Translations under genes and position numbers: made by a program
Shown: piece after piece, positions 1-7,595 of the stretch
How the letters are laid out: each line of letters begins with the position of its first letter
Numbering within the stretch: position 1 is the first letter of the stretch
Assembly (NCBI GenBank): GCA_947458985.1
Contig: CANHBA010000044.1
Coordinates: 1-14,230 of the forward strand
Source: Flavobacteriales bacterium
GTDB taxonomy: Bacteria > Bacteroidota > Bacteroidia > Flavobacteriales_D > Crocinitomicaceae
Direction: 5' to 3'
Length of the DNA stretch: 14,230 nucleotides
The notes under the pieces: model-generated
What the model was told of the DNA's origin: nothing
Databases searched by the model: none
What the model saw: only the letters and a program-made list of their open reading frames with translations

Positions 1-2
1 AA

Positions 3-413
3 TTGCGCATAGACGCATCGTTACTTTTTAGATTCAATGCAGAAAAACGCTGGAGTTTCTATGCCGGTATTGGTGCTAATTTTGGCTTGAGCTATAACGC
101 AACAACAACCGTGCACCACCGCGTATCACCTTATGGCGATAGCTTCGGTTATGGGTTGTATAATGACATCTTCATGGGTTCAGGTGGTAACCACGAACAA
201 GAAGTATTTGAAAACAAAGGTGGTTTTGGCCTAGGCGTTTACGCACCATTAGGCATTGATTTTCAAATAGGTAAGAAACGTGAGTTTTGGAAACCTATGC
301 ACCTTTACATGGAGCTCAGACCAGGTTTTAACGTGAACCAAATTGCAGGCCTTGGCACCACCTTCAGTGCAGGTAATTTTTCAAACGTAGGTTTGCGTTT
401 TAAATTTAAGTAA
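3..413 (+). CDS. outer-membrane beta-barrel protein, C-terminal part (partial)
   Basis: The open frame runs in from the left edge, so only the last 136 residues are visible; the TTG at position 3 is just the first full codon, not a supported start. The protein is rich in alternating aromatic/glycine stretches such as FYAGIGANFGLSY, GFGLGVYAPLGIDF, LYMELRPGF and NVGLRFKFK, the pattern of amphipathic transmembrane beta strands joined by turns. The last strand (about residues 128-136) has a phenylalanine next to the end, resembling the C-terminal signal recognised by the BAM machinery. It would therefore sit in the outer membrane. Ligand and family cannot be determined from this fragment. An intrinsic terminator follows the stop by about 20 nt, so it is not part of the downstream operon. 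Confidence 0.7.
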   Translation: MRIDASLLFRFNAEKRWSFYAGIGANFGLSYNATTTVHHRVSPYGDSFGYGLYNDIFMGSGGNHEQEVFENKGGFGLGVYAPLGIDFQIGKKREFWKPMHLYMELRPGFNVNQIAGLGTTFSAGNFSNVGLRFKFK

Positions 414-435
414 TCCATAAGCATTCTAAATAAGG

Positions 436-463
436 AGCCGGGAATTTTTTCTCGGCTTTTTTT
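436..463 (+). terminator. intrinsic (Rho-independent) terminator after the beta-barrel gene
   Basis: AGCCGGGAA (436-444) pairs with TTCTCGGCT (449-457) to give a 9-bp stem with one G-T wobble and a TTTT loop. The last T of the stem starts an uninterrupted run of seven T (457-463). Its place just after the beta-barrel stop and before the nuo leader separates the two transcription units. Confidence 0.9.
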
Positions 464-485
464 ATGTCAGAACCAAACTAAAAAG

Positions 486-493
486 TAAATTTG
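486..493 (+). promoter_or_regulatory. putative nuo operon promoter, Bacteroidota-type -7 element
   Basis: TAAATTTG matches the TAnnTTTG -7 consensus of the Bacteroidota housekeeping sigma factor. It lies in the only non-coding gap upstream of nuoA, after the terminator. A good -33 TTG/TTTG is not seen at the usual 19-21 nt spacing; TTTATG around 461-466 is the nearest and is poor. If used, transcription would begin near position 500, giving a leader of about 48 nt. The element is seen in the sequence; promoter function is inferred. Confidence 0.5.
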
Positions 494-516
494 TGGCGCA
501 AAACAAACCAAGTTAA

Positions 517-530
517 GTAACTATTGTTAC
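517..530. promoter_or_regulatory. small inverted repeat in the nuo leader
   Basis: GTAAC (517-521) and GTTAC (526-530) form a perfect 5-bp inverted repeat around TATT, 17 nt before the nuoA ATG. It could be a half-site pair for a dimeric regulator or a weak hairpin in the leader RNA. With five base pairs, chance is also a reasonable explanation. Confidence 0.2.
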
Positions 531-547
531 ACTTATAAAATAGTCCA

Positions 548-919
548 ATGGAAACAGCTTCAAGCGCCAATTACTTACCACTGCTGATGCAAATTGCCGT
601 CGCAGCTGGCTTTGTGATTTTCACTTTATTTGTGACTCACATCCTTACGCCAAGGATCAACTCTGTCAAAAAAGACGACAACTTCGAATGTGGTATCGAT
701 GCGCAAGGCAATGCACGTTTCCCGGTTTCTATCCGTTATTTCATGACCGCCATTTTGTTTGTTTTGTTTGACGTAGAAGTCATCTTCTTCTATCCTTACG
801 CCGTTAATTTCTACGAACTCAAACTCGAAGGCCTTTTGGCTGTTATTATGTTTGTCGGTTTTTTCTTGACCGGATTTTACTACATCTATAAAAAAGGAGC
901 ATTAGAATGGGAAAAATAG
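548..919 (+). CDS. nuoA: NADH-quinone oxidoreductase subunit A (complex I)
   Basis: Small membrane subunit (123 aa, normal for the family) at the junction of the membrane arm and the quinone-binding arm. Three transmembrane segments are visible, at about residues 12-33, 63-86 and 93-114. The long loop between the first two carries the family signature with FECG (46-49); the loop cysteine C48 corresponds to the residue known in mitochondrial ND3 for the active/deactive switch. The second helix carries the conserved acidic pair in FDVEVIFFYPYAV (D75, E77). First gene of the operon, preceded by an A/T-rich leader without a Shine-Dalgarno sequence, as is common in Bacteroidota. Its 3' end overlaps nuoB by 13 nt. 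No unusual features. Confidence 0.97.
   Translation: METASSANYLPLLMQIAVAAGFVIFTLFVTHILTPRINSVKKDDNFECGIDAQGNARFPVSIRYFMTAILFVLFDVEVIFFYPYAVNFYELKLEGLLAVIMFVGFFLTGFYYIYKKGALEWEK
894..899 (+). promoter_or_regulatory. Shine-Dalgarno-like site for nuoB inside nuoA
   Basis: AAGGAG lies 7 nt before the nuoB ATG, within the KKGAL codons of nuoA. It supports the ATG at 907 as the start. It stands out because the other starts checked here lack a clear ribosome-binding site, but it may be a by-product of the codons for the conserved NuoA tail. Confidence 0.5.
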
Positions 920-1464
920 AAGACCTCGAAACGATCAATGGGGAGGGCTATCAGCTCACCAACCTAGATAAAGCCATCGCGCTTGCACGTGCCAACTCTG
1001 TTTGGCCTTTGCCGTTTGCAACCTCTTGTTGTGGCATCGAATTCATGGCCACCATGGGCAGTGCCTATGACCTCTCTCGCTTCGGTATGGAGCGCATGTC
1101 ATTTACACCACGCCAGGCAGACCTCTTAATTGTGGCCGGTACCATCTCTAAAAAATTGGGCCCCGTTCTCAAAAGAGTTTACGAACAAATGGCCGAGCCT
1201 AAATGGGTTTTGTCAGTAGGCGCTTGCGCTTGTTCAGGCGGAATTTTCGATACTTACTCTGTCTTACAAGGTATTGACCGCATTATTCCTGTCGATGTTT
1301 ACGTTCCGGGTTGCCCACCGCGACCAGAACAAATCATTGAAGGCGTCATGAACATTCATGAATTGGTGAAAAAAGAATCCAACCGCAGACGCTATTCTGA
1401 AGAATACAAGCATTTGTTAGGTACCTACCAAATCGAGATCGATCAACATGGAGAAGCAAAATAA
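907..1464 (+). CDS. nuoB: NADH-quinone oxidoreductase subunit B (cluster N2)
   Basis: Peripheral-arm subunit (185 aa) that holds the terminal [4Fe-4S] cluster N2, which reduces quinone. The four expected ligands are present: the tandem cysteines C41-C42 in TSCCGIEFMAT, C107 in VGACACSGG, and C136 in YVPGCPPRPEQ. The cluster, the conserved RFGMERMSFTPRQADLL stretch and GIDRIIPVDVYVPGCPPRP are diagnostic of NuoB and separate it from hydrogenase small subunits. An extra cysteine, C109, sits two residues after ligand C107, where most family members I recall have Ser or Asn. Its start lies inside nuoA with a 13-nt overlap and an SD-like AAGGAG, and its end overlaps nuoC by 17 nt, so translation is probably coupled through nuoA-B-C. 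Confidence 0.98.
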   Translation: MGKIEDLETINGEGYQLTNLDKAIALARANSVWPLPFATSCCGIEFMATMGSAYDLSRFGMERMSFTPRQADLLIVAGTISKKLGPVLKRVYEQMAEPKWVLSVGACACSGGIFDTYSVLQGIDRIIPVDVYVPGCPPRPEQIIEGVMNIHELVKKESNRRRYSEEYKHLLGTYQIEIDQHGEAK

Positions 1465-1969
1465 TCAAGAATATTTGACGGCAGTACAAGCTGCGTTTGG
1501 TGCCGATGTTTTGGCCCATGAAGAAGCTTTTGGCATGCTCAACATCGAAATGACGCCAAGTCGTATCCACGATGCCATTCAATGGTTGCAACAACACCAA
1601 GATTTAAGTGTGAACTACCTGACCAACATAGCAGGCGTGCATTACCCTGAGGCTGTTGGTCGTGAATTCGCCGTAGTTTACCAATTGCATTCTTGGAAAA
1701 ACAACCTGCGCTTGCGCATCAAAGGTTACCTTCCAAAAGAAAACCTACACATTACCACCATCACCGACCTCTTTGCCGGTGCCAACTGGATGGAACGCGA
1801 AACCTACGATTTCTTTGGAATCATTTTCGACGGACACCCAGATCTTCGCCGCATCCTCAACATGGACGACATGGATTACTTCCCAATGCGCAAAGAATAC
1901 GTTTTGGAAGACGCCACCCGCGAAGACAAAGACGACAGATTTTTCGGACGCAACAACAACGAACTATGA
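1448..1969 (+). CDS. nuoC: NADH-quinone oxidoreductase subunit C (30 kDa)
   Basis: Structural subunit of the peripheral arm (173 aa) that packs against NuoD and carries no cofactor. The diagnostic 30-kDa signature is intact: ERETYDFFGIIFDGHPDLRR (residues 117-136), followed by IL, DYFPMRKEYVLE and a charged tail. NuoC is separate here, not fused to NuoD as it is in E. coli. The ATG at 1448 was chosen because it gives the normal N terminus. It lies 17 nt inside nuoB with no Shine-Dalgarno sequence. The stop TGA overlaps the nuoD ATG in an ATGA junction, which suggests coupled translation. Confidence 0.96.
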   Translation: MEKQNNQEYLTAVQAAFGADVLAHEEAFGMLNIEMTPSRIHDAIQWLQQHQDLSVNYLTNIAGVHYPEAVGREFAVVYQLHSWKNNLRLRIKGYLPKENLHITTITDLFAGANWMERETYDFFGIIFDGHPDLRRILNMDDMDYFPMRKEYVLEDATREDKDDRFFGRNNNEL

Positions 1970-3171
1970 GCCAAGAAATAAAAGATATTTTGCAGGCTGC
2001 AGACCCAGCAAATGTCGCTACCATTAACTTTGGTCCGACGCACCCCTCTACACACGGTATATTTCAAAACATCTTAAAAGTAGACGGTGAAAAAATCATT
2101 TCCTCAGAGCAAACAGTTGGTTACATCCACCGTGCTTTTGAGAAATTAGCAGAGCGTCGTCCTTACAATCAAATTACCCCGATCACCGACCGCCTCAACT
2201 ATTGTTCTTCCCCAATCAACAACATCGGTTGGGAAATGACCGTCGAAAAACTCATCGGTGTGGACATCCCAAAACGCGTGCAGTACATGCGCGTGATCAT
2301 CATGGAACTCGCCCGCATTGCAGACCACCTTATTTGCAATTCGGTTATTGGCGTCGATGCAGGTGCCCTCACCTCTTTCTTTTATCCGTTCTCCGAGCGC
2401 GAAAAAATCTACGAGCTTTACGAAGAAATGAGCGGTGCGCGCCTCACAACCAACATGGGCCGCATCGGCGGTTTTGAGCGCGATTTCACCCCGGTTTTCC
2501 ATCAAAAACTACAATCCTTTCTAAAGACTTTCCCGAAAGCTTTCGAAGAATTTGACAGCATGCTTGCCCGCAACCGCATTTTTATGGACCGCACCAAAGG
2601 TGCTGGGCCTATTTCTGCAGAGCGTGCACTCTCCTACTCTTTTTCAGGACCTAACTTACGTGCAGCAGGCGTTGACTACGACGTGCGCGTCATGAGCCCT
2701 TATTCTTCTTACGAAGATTTCGACTTTATTATTCCTGTGGGCGTCAATGGCGACACCTACGACCGCTTCATGGTGCGTCAAGAAGAAATTCGCCAAAGTT
2801 TGCGCATCATCGAGCAAGCCTACAAAAACTTGCCTGAAGGCGACTACAAAGCTGACCTCCCAGATTTCTATCTTCCGCCAAAAGCAGATGTATACAACAA
2901 CATGGAAGCGCTCATCTACCATTTCAAAATTGTCATGGGCGAAACCGAACTTCCTGTCGGAGAAGTATACCATGCCGTAGAAGGCGGAAACGGAGAACTT
3001 GGCTACTACCTCATTTCTGATGGTGGCCGTACACCTTATCGCCTTCAATTCAGAAGACCTTGTTTTATTTATTACCAAGCATATCCAGAAATGATCAAAG
3101 GACTACCGATTTCAGACGCCGTTCTGACACTCAGTAGCATCAATGTCATTGCCGGAGAACTAGACGCCTAA
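1966..3171 (+). CDS. nuoD: NADH-quinone oxidoreductase subunit D (49 kDa, quinone site)
   Basis: Peripheral-arm subunit (401 aa) that forms the quinone-binding cavity with NuoB and NuoH. GPTHPSTHG (residues 23-31) carries the conserved histidine H30, and the DRLNY stretch carries Y79. These two correspond to the quinone head-group residues His38 and Tyr87 of Thermus Nqo4 and have the same 49-residue spacing. TTNMGRIGGFERDF, GPISAERALSYSFSGPNLRA and EGGNGELGYYLISDGG also match the family. The NiFe-hydrogenase cysteines of the ancestral fold are absent, as expected for NuoD. The frame stays open upstream to about 1693 within nuoC, but the ATG at 1966 (ATGA overlap with the nuoC stop) gives the normal N terminus. 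The C terminus is SSINVIAGELDA, a short variant of the usual VMGEVDR end. Confidence 0.97.
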   Translation: MSQEIKDILQAADPANVATINFGPTHPSTHGIFQNILKVDGEKIISSEQTVGYIHRAFEKLAERRPYNQITPITDRLNYCSSPINNIGWEMTVEKLIGVDIPKRVQYMRVIIMELARIADHLICNSVIGVDAGALTSFFYPFSEREKIYELYEEMSGARLTTNMGRIGGFERDFTPVFHQKLQSFLKTFPKAFEEFDSMLARNRIFMDRTKGAGPISAERALSYSFSGPNLRAAGVDYDVRVMSPYSSYEDFDFIIPVGVNGDTYDRFMVRQEEIRQSLRIIEQAYKNLPEGDYKADLPDFYLPPKADVYNNMEALIYHFKIVMGETELPVGEVYHAVEGGNGELGYYLISDGGRTPYRLQFRRPCFIYYQAYPEMIKGLPISDAVLTLSSINVIAGELDA

Positions 3172-3172
3172 T

Positions 3173-3700
3173 ATGAAAGCAGATCACCCACAAGCTGTCA
3201 ACGAAGCACCGATTGATTTCAGTGCAGCAACCATGACCGAAATGAAGCGCGTCATTGGTCTTTTCCCTGAAGGAAAACAAAAAAGTGCCATTCTTAGCGT
3301 GCTGCATTTAGTCCAAGACGAATTGGGTTGGGTCAGTGTTGGCGCCATGAATCGCGTTGCACAAATACTCGACATCGAACCAATAGAAGTGTACGAAGTA
3401 GCTACTTTCTACACCATGTTCCACCTCGACCCTGTCGGCAAAAATGTACTTGAAGTATGTCGTACCGGACCTTGCCAATTGGTAGGTTCCGATGACCTCA
3501 TTACGTACATCGAACAAAAACTCGATATCAAAGTCGGTGAAACCACCAAAGACGGCATGTTTACCCTCAAAACAGTGGAATGTTTGGGTGCCTGCGGTTA
3601 TGGCCCAATGCTCATGTGTAAATACCATTTTTACGAGCGTCTGACCAAAGAAAAAGTGAACGAAATGCTCGACGCCATGCGCGAGGCCTCAAAATCTTAA
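3173..3700 (+). CDS. nuoE: NADH-quinone oxidoreductase subunit E (24 kDa, cluster N1a)
   Basis: NADH-module subunit (175 aa) with a thioredoxin-like fold that binds the [2Fe-2S] cluster N1a. All four ligands are visible: C96 and C101 in VCRTGPCQLVG, C137 and C141 in ECLGACGYGPML. The helical N-terminal part with VLHLVQDELGWVS and EVYEVATFYTMF is typical of the family. The ATG lies 1 nt after the nuoD stop, and nuoF starts 4 nt downstream. NuoE and NuoF form the NADH dehydrogenase head with NuoG. Length and motifs are normal. Confidence 0.97.
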   Translation: MKADHPQAVNEAPIDFSAATMTEMKRVIGLFPEGKQKSAILSVLHLVQDELGWVSVGAMNRVAQILDIEPIEVYEVATFYTMFHLDPVGKNVLEVCRTGPCQLVGSDDLITYIEQKLDIKVGETTKDGMFTLKTVECLGACGYGPMLMCKYHFYERLTKEKVNEMLDAMREASKS

Positions 3701-3704
3701 TCCA

Positions 3705-5045
3705 ATGGCAAGAAAACTACTTATAGAACACGCAGATGTCCAAGGAATTGCATCTTATGATGTATACCGCAAACACGGCGGTTATGCATCCGTAGAAAAA
3801 GCGCTCAAAAACATGAGCCCTGATGAAGTCGTCGAGGAAGTCAAGAAATCTGGCTTGCGCGGTCGTGGGGGCGCAGGTTTCCCTACCGGCATGAAATGGT
3901 CTTTTTTAGCTAAACCAGAAGGCGTTGAGCGCCATTTGGTATGCAATGCCGATGAATCAGAACCAGGTACGTTCAAGGACCGCTACCTCATGGAAAAACT
4001 GCCGCATTTGCTCATCGAAGGCATGATTACCTCGAGCTACGCATTGGGCGCGCGCCGTTCTTATATCTACATTCGCGGCGAATTCATGTATGTCTTGCGC
4101 ATTCTTGAAAAAGCCATCGCTGAAGCCTATGCCAATGGCATGCTCGGCAAAAACATTCTCGGATCAGGCTACGACCTCGACCTCGTGGTCACACCAGGTG
4201 GAGGCGCCTATATTTGCGGCGAAGAAACCGCCCTACTCGAGTCACTCGAAGGCAAGCGCGGTAACCCGCGCATGAAACCACCTTTTCCTGCTGTGAAAGG
4301 TTTGTGGGGCAATCCGACGGTTGTCAATAACGTAGAATCTATCGCTGCAGTAGTTCCTATTGTGAACGAAGGCGGCGAGGCTTATGCCAAAATTGGCATT
4401 GAGCGTTCAACAGGAACCAAATTGATTTCAGCGAGCGGTAATTTAGTGCGCCCAGGCGTATACGAGATCGAACTCGGTTTATCCGTAGAAGAATTCATCT
4501 ACGGCGACGACTACTGCCGCGGAATTGCGAATGGCAAAAAACTCAAAGCATGTATCCCAGGTGGTTCATCTGTTCCAATTTTACCACATTACCTCGTTAC
4601 CAAAACAGCTGCCGGCACCGACCGCCTCATGACCTACGAAAGTTTGGCTGACGGCGGATTCGCTAGTGGCTCTATGCTTGGTTCTGGAGGCTTCATTGTG
4701 TTTGACGAAGACCAGTGTATTGTACGCAATACCTGGAATTTTGCACGTTTTTATGCACATGAATCTTGCGGCCAATGTTCGCCATGTAGAGAAGGAACTG
4801 GGTGGATGGAAAAGGTACTTTACCGCCTAGAGCATGGCCACGGCACGCTCGAAGACATCAGCCTACTCGAAGAAATCAACAAAAAAATTGAAGGCAACAC
4901 CATTTGCCCACTAGGTGATGCTGCCGCATGGCCAGTTGCCGCTGCTATTCGCCACTTCAGAGATGAATTCGAATGGCACGTAAAGTCTCCACAAGAGGCA
5001 CAATCTAGAAATTATGGTTTAATCCAAGCACCGCTTGAAGCTTAG
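3705..5045 (+). CDS. nuoF: NADH-quinone oxidoreductase subunit F (NADH/FMN, cluster N3)
   Basis: Catalytic NADH-oxidising subunit (446 aa), peripheral and cytoplasmic. The FMN/NADH-binding region is intact: GLRGRGGAGFPTGMKW (50-65), NADESEPGTFKDR (81-93) and the glycine-rich GGGAYICGEETALLES (165-180). The [4Fe-4S] cluster N3 ligands are C355, C358 and C361 in ESCGQCSPCREGTGW, plus C401 in NTICPLGDAAAWP. The SLBB-like middle domain (about 235-330) is present. A short tail after residue 420 (HVKSPQEAQSRNYGLIQAP) extends past the conserved core. The start ATG is 4 nt after the nuoE stop, and nuoG begins 4 nt after this gene's TAG. Electrons from NADH pass from FMN to N3, then to NuoG. Confidence 0.98.
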   Translation: MARKLLIEHADVQGIASYDVYRKHGGYASVEKALKNMSPDEVVEEVKKSGLRGRGGAGFPTGMKWSFLAKPEGVERHLVCNADESEPGTFKDRYLMEKLPHLLIEGMITSSYALGARRSYIYIRGEFMYVLRILEKAIAEAYANGMLGKNILGSGYDLDLVVTPGGGAYICGEETALLESLEGKRGNPRMKPPFPAVKGLWGNPTVVNNVESIAAVVPIVNEGGEAYAKIGIERSTGTKLISASGNLVRPGVYEIELGLSVEEFIYGDDYCRGIANGKKLKACIPGGSSVPILPHYLVTKTAAGTDRLMTYESLADGGFASGSMLGSGGFIVFDEDQCIVRNTWNFARFYAHESCGQCSPCREGTGWMEKVLYRLEHGHGTLEDISLLEEINKKIEGNTICPLGDAAAWPVAAAIRHFRDEFEWHVKSPQEAQSRNYGLIQAPLEA

Positions 5046-5049
5046 TCCT

Positions 5050-6012
5050 ATGATAAAAGTAACAATAGACGACGTCGAAATTGAAGTAGCACCAGGAACT
5101 ACCATCCTCAATGCTGCGCGTCAGGCCGGCGGAGACCTCGTGCCTCCAGCCATGTGCTACTACAGCAAACTCCCAGGCACTGGCGGCAAATGCCGTACTT
5201 GTTTGGTTGAAGTAGCTGCTGGTTCTACTGCAGACCCACGCCCGATGCCAAAATTGGTGGCTTCTTGCTCCACACCTGTAATGGACGGCATGATCGTCAA
5301 GAACAAAACTTCTGAACGCGTACACACCAATCGTGGTGGAGTCGTAGAATTCTTGTTAGTGAACCACCCACTCGATTGCCCAATTTGCGATCAAGCTGGT
5401 GAATGTCACCTTCAAGACCTCGGCTACGAGCACGGATCAGCCAAAACACGCTACCGCGAAGAACGCCGTACTTTCAGCCCAATCGACATTGGCAACAAGA
5501 TCAAACTCCACATGAACCGTTGCATTTTATGCTACCGTTGTGTGGCTGTGGCCAATCAACTGACCGAAAAACGCGTTCATGGTGTCTTGCACCGCGGAGA
5601 ACACGCCGAAATCTCTACTTATATCGAAAACGCCATCGACAACGACTTCTCTGGCAACATGATCGACGTTTGTCCAGTTGGCGCGCTCACCGACAAAACG
5701 TTCCGTTTCAAGTCTCGTGTATGGTTCCTGAAGCCTTATGAAGCAGAATGCGCTTGCGACAAATGCTCCGGAAAAGCAGTGGTCTGGATGTTCGGTAACG
5801 AAATCTTCCGTGTCACGGCACGCAAAGACAAATACGGAGAAGTAGAAACCATTGAAGACAAAACCGCCTGGATCTGCAACGATTGTCGTTTTGACAAAAA
5901 AGATCCTAGCAAATGGAACTTAATTGGTCCGCGCAAAATCGACCGTCATTCTGTGATTTCACAAGGTAAATACGCCACCAAAAACGACAACAATCCCAAA
6001 CTACTTAGCTAA
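5050..6012 (+). CDS. nuoG: NADH-quinone oxidoreductase subunit G, short form without molybdopterin-type domain
   Basis: Electron-wire subunit, only 320 aa against about 700-900 in E. coli, Thermus or mitochondria. The N-terminal ferredoxin domain holds N1b (C36, C48, C51, C73). N5 is ligated by H106, C110, C113 and C119 (NHPLDCPICDQAGEC). N4 is ligated by C158, C161, C164 and C208 (CILCYRC ... CPVGAL). After ALTDKTFRFKSRVWFLKPYE, where the large MoCo-oxidoreductase-like domain begins in long forms, only about 90 residues remain. They contain C234, C236, C239 and C276, C279 (CACDKC ... CNDC), a CxxC-x36-CxxC layout resembling a remnant of the first module of that domain. The protein ends by its own stop at a 1-nt TAATG junction with nuoH, so this is not a frameshift. 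Short NuoG is, to my knowledge, usual in Bacteroidota. The ATG at 5050 was preferred to the TTG at 5035 because it gives the typical MIKVTIDDVEIEV start. Confidence 0.95.
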   Translation: MIKVTIDDVEIEVAPGTTILNAARQAGGDLVPPAMCYYSKLPGTGGKCRTCLVEVAAGSTADPRPMPKLVASCSTPVMDGMIVKNKTSERVHTNRGGVVEFLLVNHPLDCPICDQAGECHLQDLGYEHGSAKTRYREERRTFSPIDIGNKIKLHMNRCILCYRCVAVANQLTEKRVHGVLHRGEHAEISTYIENAIDNDFSGNMIDVCPVGALTDKTFRFKSRVWFLKPYEAECACDKCSGKAVVWMFGNEIFRVTARKDKYGEVETIEDKTAWICNDCRFDKKDPSKWNLIGPRKIDRHSVISQGKYATKNDNNPKLLS

Positions 6013-7037
6013 TGGATACCGCGTTGCTCATAGAAAAATCAATACTTGTATTGTTGCTCTTCCTTGTTTCCCTAGGTGCAGCAGCCTACATGACCTACTT
6101 TGAACGTAAACTGGCCGCCTGGATCCAAGACCGCGTTGGCCCAGACCGCGCTGGTCCGTTTGGTATTTTACAACCAATCGCCGATGGCGTCAAGATGTTC
6201 TTAAAAGAAGACTTCATTCCTGCCAAAGCCGATAAATGGTTGTTTATTATTGGGCCTGGAATAGCCATGTTTACGGCGCTCATCACCAGCGCAGTCATTC
6301 CTTGGGGTCCTAAACTACACCTTTTTGGTCGCGACATCACTTTGCAAGTTGCCGACATCAACATCGGTATCTTATACGTCTTTGGCGTCATCTCCATTGG
6401 TGTTTACGGCATCATGATCGGTGGTTGGGCATCTAACAACAAATACTCCCTCTACGGAGCTATTCGCGCCAGTTCGCAAATGATTTCCTACGAGCTTGCC
6501 ATGGGTGTTTCGGCCATTACTATCGTTTTGTTGTCCGGATCACTTAGTTTAAATGATATTGTCGCCCAACAAAGTGGTGTCTGGAATATTGTTTACCAAC
6601 CCGTTGCCTTTCTCATTTTCTTTATTTGTGCGTTAGCTGAGCTCAACAGAGCACCTTTCGACTTACCAGAATGTGAATCAGAACTTGTTGGTGGTTACCA
6701 CACCGAGTACAGCTCCATGAAACTAGGCTTGTATTTATTTGCAGAATACACCTCTATGTTTGTGTCGTCGGCCATTATGTCTATTTTATTCTTTGGCGGC
6801 TACAACTTCCCTGGCATGAGTCATTTCAGTGGCAACACCCTTGCCATACTAGGTATAGCAGCTTTTGCAATCAAAATTTTCCTCTTCATTTTTGTCATTA
6901 TGTGGATCCGCTGGACCATCCCACGCTTTCGCTTTGACCAACTCATGCACTTAGGCTGGAAATCCTTACTTCCACTTTCGCTCATCAATTTATTAGTCAC
7001 CGGTTTGGTCATCGCCTTTAAAAACGGGTGGTTCTAA
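6012..7037 (+). CDS. nuoH: NADH-quinone oxidoreductase subunit H (membrane, quinone channel)
   Basis: Membrane subunit (341 aa, normal) with about eight hydrophobic segments, linking the quinone cavity to the proton-pumping arm. Signatures seen: TYFERKLAAWIQDRVGPDRA (residues 28-47), LQPIADGVKMFLKED, and the acidic loop ALAELNRAPFDLPE (207-220) followed by CESELVGGYHTEYS with E220, E222 and E224. These charged residues are known to couple quinone chemistry to proton transfer. The start codon shares one base with the nuoG stop (TAATG), suggesting reinitiation. The gene is followed by the widest gap inside the operon, 15 nt before nuoI. Confidence 0.98.
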   Translation: MDTALLIEKSILVLLLFLVSLGAAAYMTYFERKLAAWIQDRVGPDRAGPFGILQPIADGVKMFLKEDFIPAKADKWLFIIGPGIAMFTALITSAVIPWGPKLHLFGRDITLQVADINIGILYVFGVISIGVYGIMIGGWASNNKYSLYGAIRASSQMISYELAMGVSAITIVLLSGSLSLNDIVAQQSGVWNIVYQPVAFLIFFICALAELNRAPFDLPECESELVGGYHTEYSSMKLGLYLFAEYTSMFVSSAIMSILFFGGYNFPGMSHFSGNTLAILGIAAFAIKIFLFIFVIMWIRWTIPRFRFDQLMHLGWKSLLPLSLINLLVTGLVIAFKNGWF

Positions 7038-7052
7038 ATTTCAGTTCTCATT

Positions 7053-7595
7053 ATGGAAAGTCTTACCAATCGTAAAAAAGTAGTTTCTGATAAACCCATG
7101 ACTTTATGGGAAAAAGCCTACTTGCCTGCCATTATCAGTGGCATGATCACCACTATGCGCCATATGTTCCGCAAGCGTAAAACCATTAAATATCCGGAAG
7201 AAACGCGCGAGTTTGCTCCTATCTACCGTGGCCAGCATGTCCTTAAACGCGATGAACAAGGTCGCGAAAACTGTACAGCTTGTGGTCTTTGTGCTGTTGC
7301 TTGCCCAGCAGAAGCCATCACCATGACCTCCGCTGAACGCCAACGTGGTGAAGAGCACCTTTACCGCGAAGAAAAATATGCTGCCACTTATGAAATCAAT
7401 ATGCTGCGCTGCATTTTCTGTGGCTTGTGTGAAGAAGCCTGCCCCAAAGAAGCCATTTTCTTGACAGACCGCTTGGTGCCGACCTACTTTGAGCGAGACA
7501 ACTTCACCTATGGCAAAGACAAACTAGTGGAAACGCTAGATGAGCGCATCGATATCACCAAAAGACAACACACCGGTAAACGTACCCAATTATGA
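7053..7595 (+). CDS. nuoI: NADH-quinone oxidoreductase subunit I (clusters N6a and N6b)
   Basis: Peripheral-arm ferredoxin-like subunit (180 aa) that relays electrons from NuoG toward N2 in NuoB. Two [4Fe-4S] motifs are intact: C74, C77, C80, C84 in CTACGLCAVACP and C120, C123, C126, C130 in CIFCGLCEEACP. As usual in 2x[4Fe-4S] ferredoxins, the last cysteine of each motif ligates the other cluster. The N terminus (about 20-65) has an amphipathic segment and a basic patch (FRKRKTIKYPEE) that lies on the membrane next to NuoH in known structures. The TGA stop overlaps the nuoJ start (ATGA). Confidence 0.97.
   Translation: MESLTNRKKVVSDKPMTLWEKAYLPAIISGMITTMRHMFRKRKTIKYPEETREFAPIYRGQHVLKRDEQGRENCTACGLCAVACPAEAITMTSAERQRGEEHLYREEKYAATYEINMLRCIFCGLCEEACPKEAIFLTDRLVPTYFERDNFTYGKDKLVETLDERIDITKRQHTGKRTQL

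Noticed and set aside
1693..1965. A 91-codon upstream extension of nuoD within nuoC
   Set aside because: The extension is Arg/His/Pro-rich and is nuoC read in another frame. The ATG at 1966 gives the normal NuoD N terminus and an ATGA junction.
2146..3078. Long open frames on the minus strand inside nuoD (119 and 140 codons)
   Set aside because: They lie wholly inside nuoD, show no recognisable domain and have compositions expected from reading a conserved gene backwards.
5716..6012. Short nuoG as a frameshifted pseudogene
   Set aside because: The frame ends on a TAATG junction with nuoH with no leftover molybdopterin-domain coding sequence in any frame. The compact form is intact and in keeping with the phylum.
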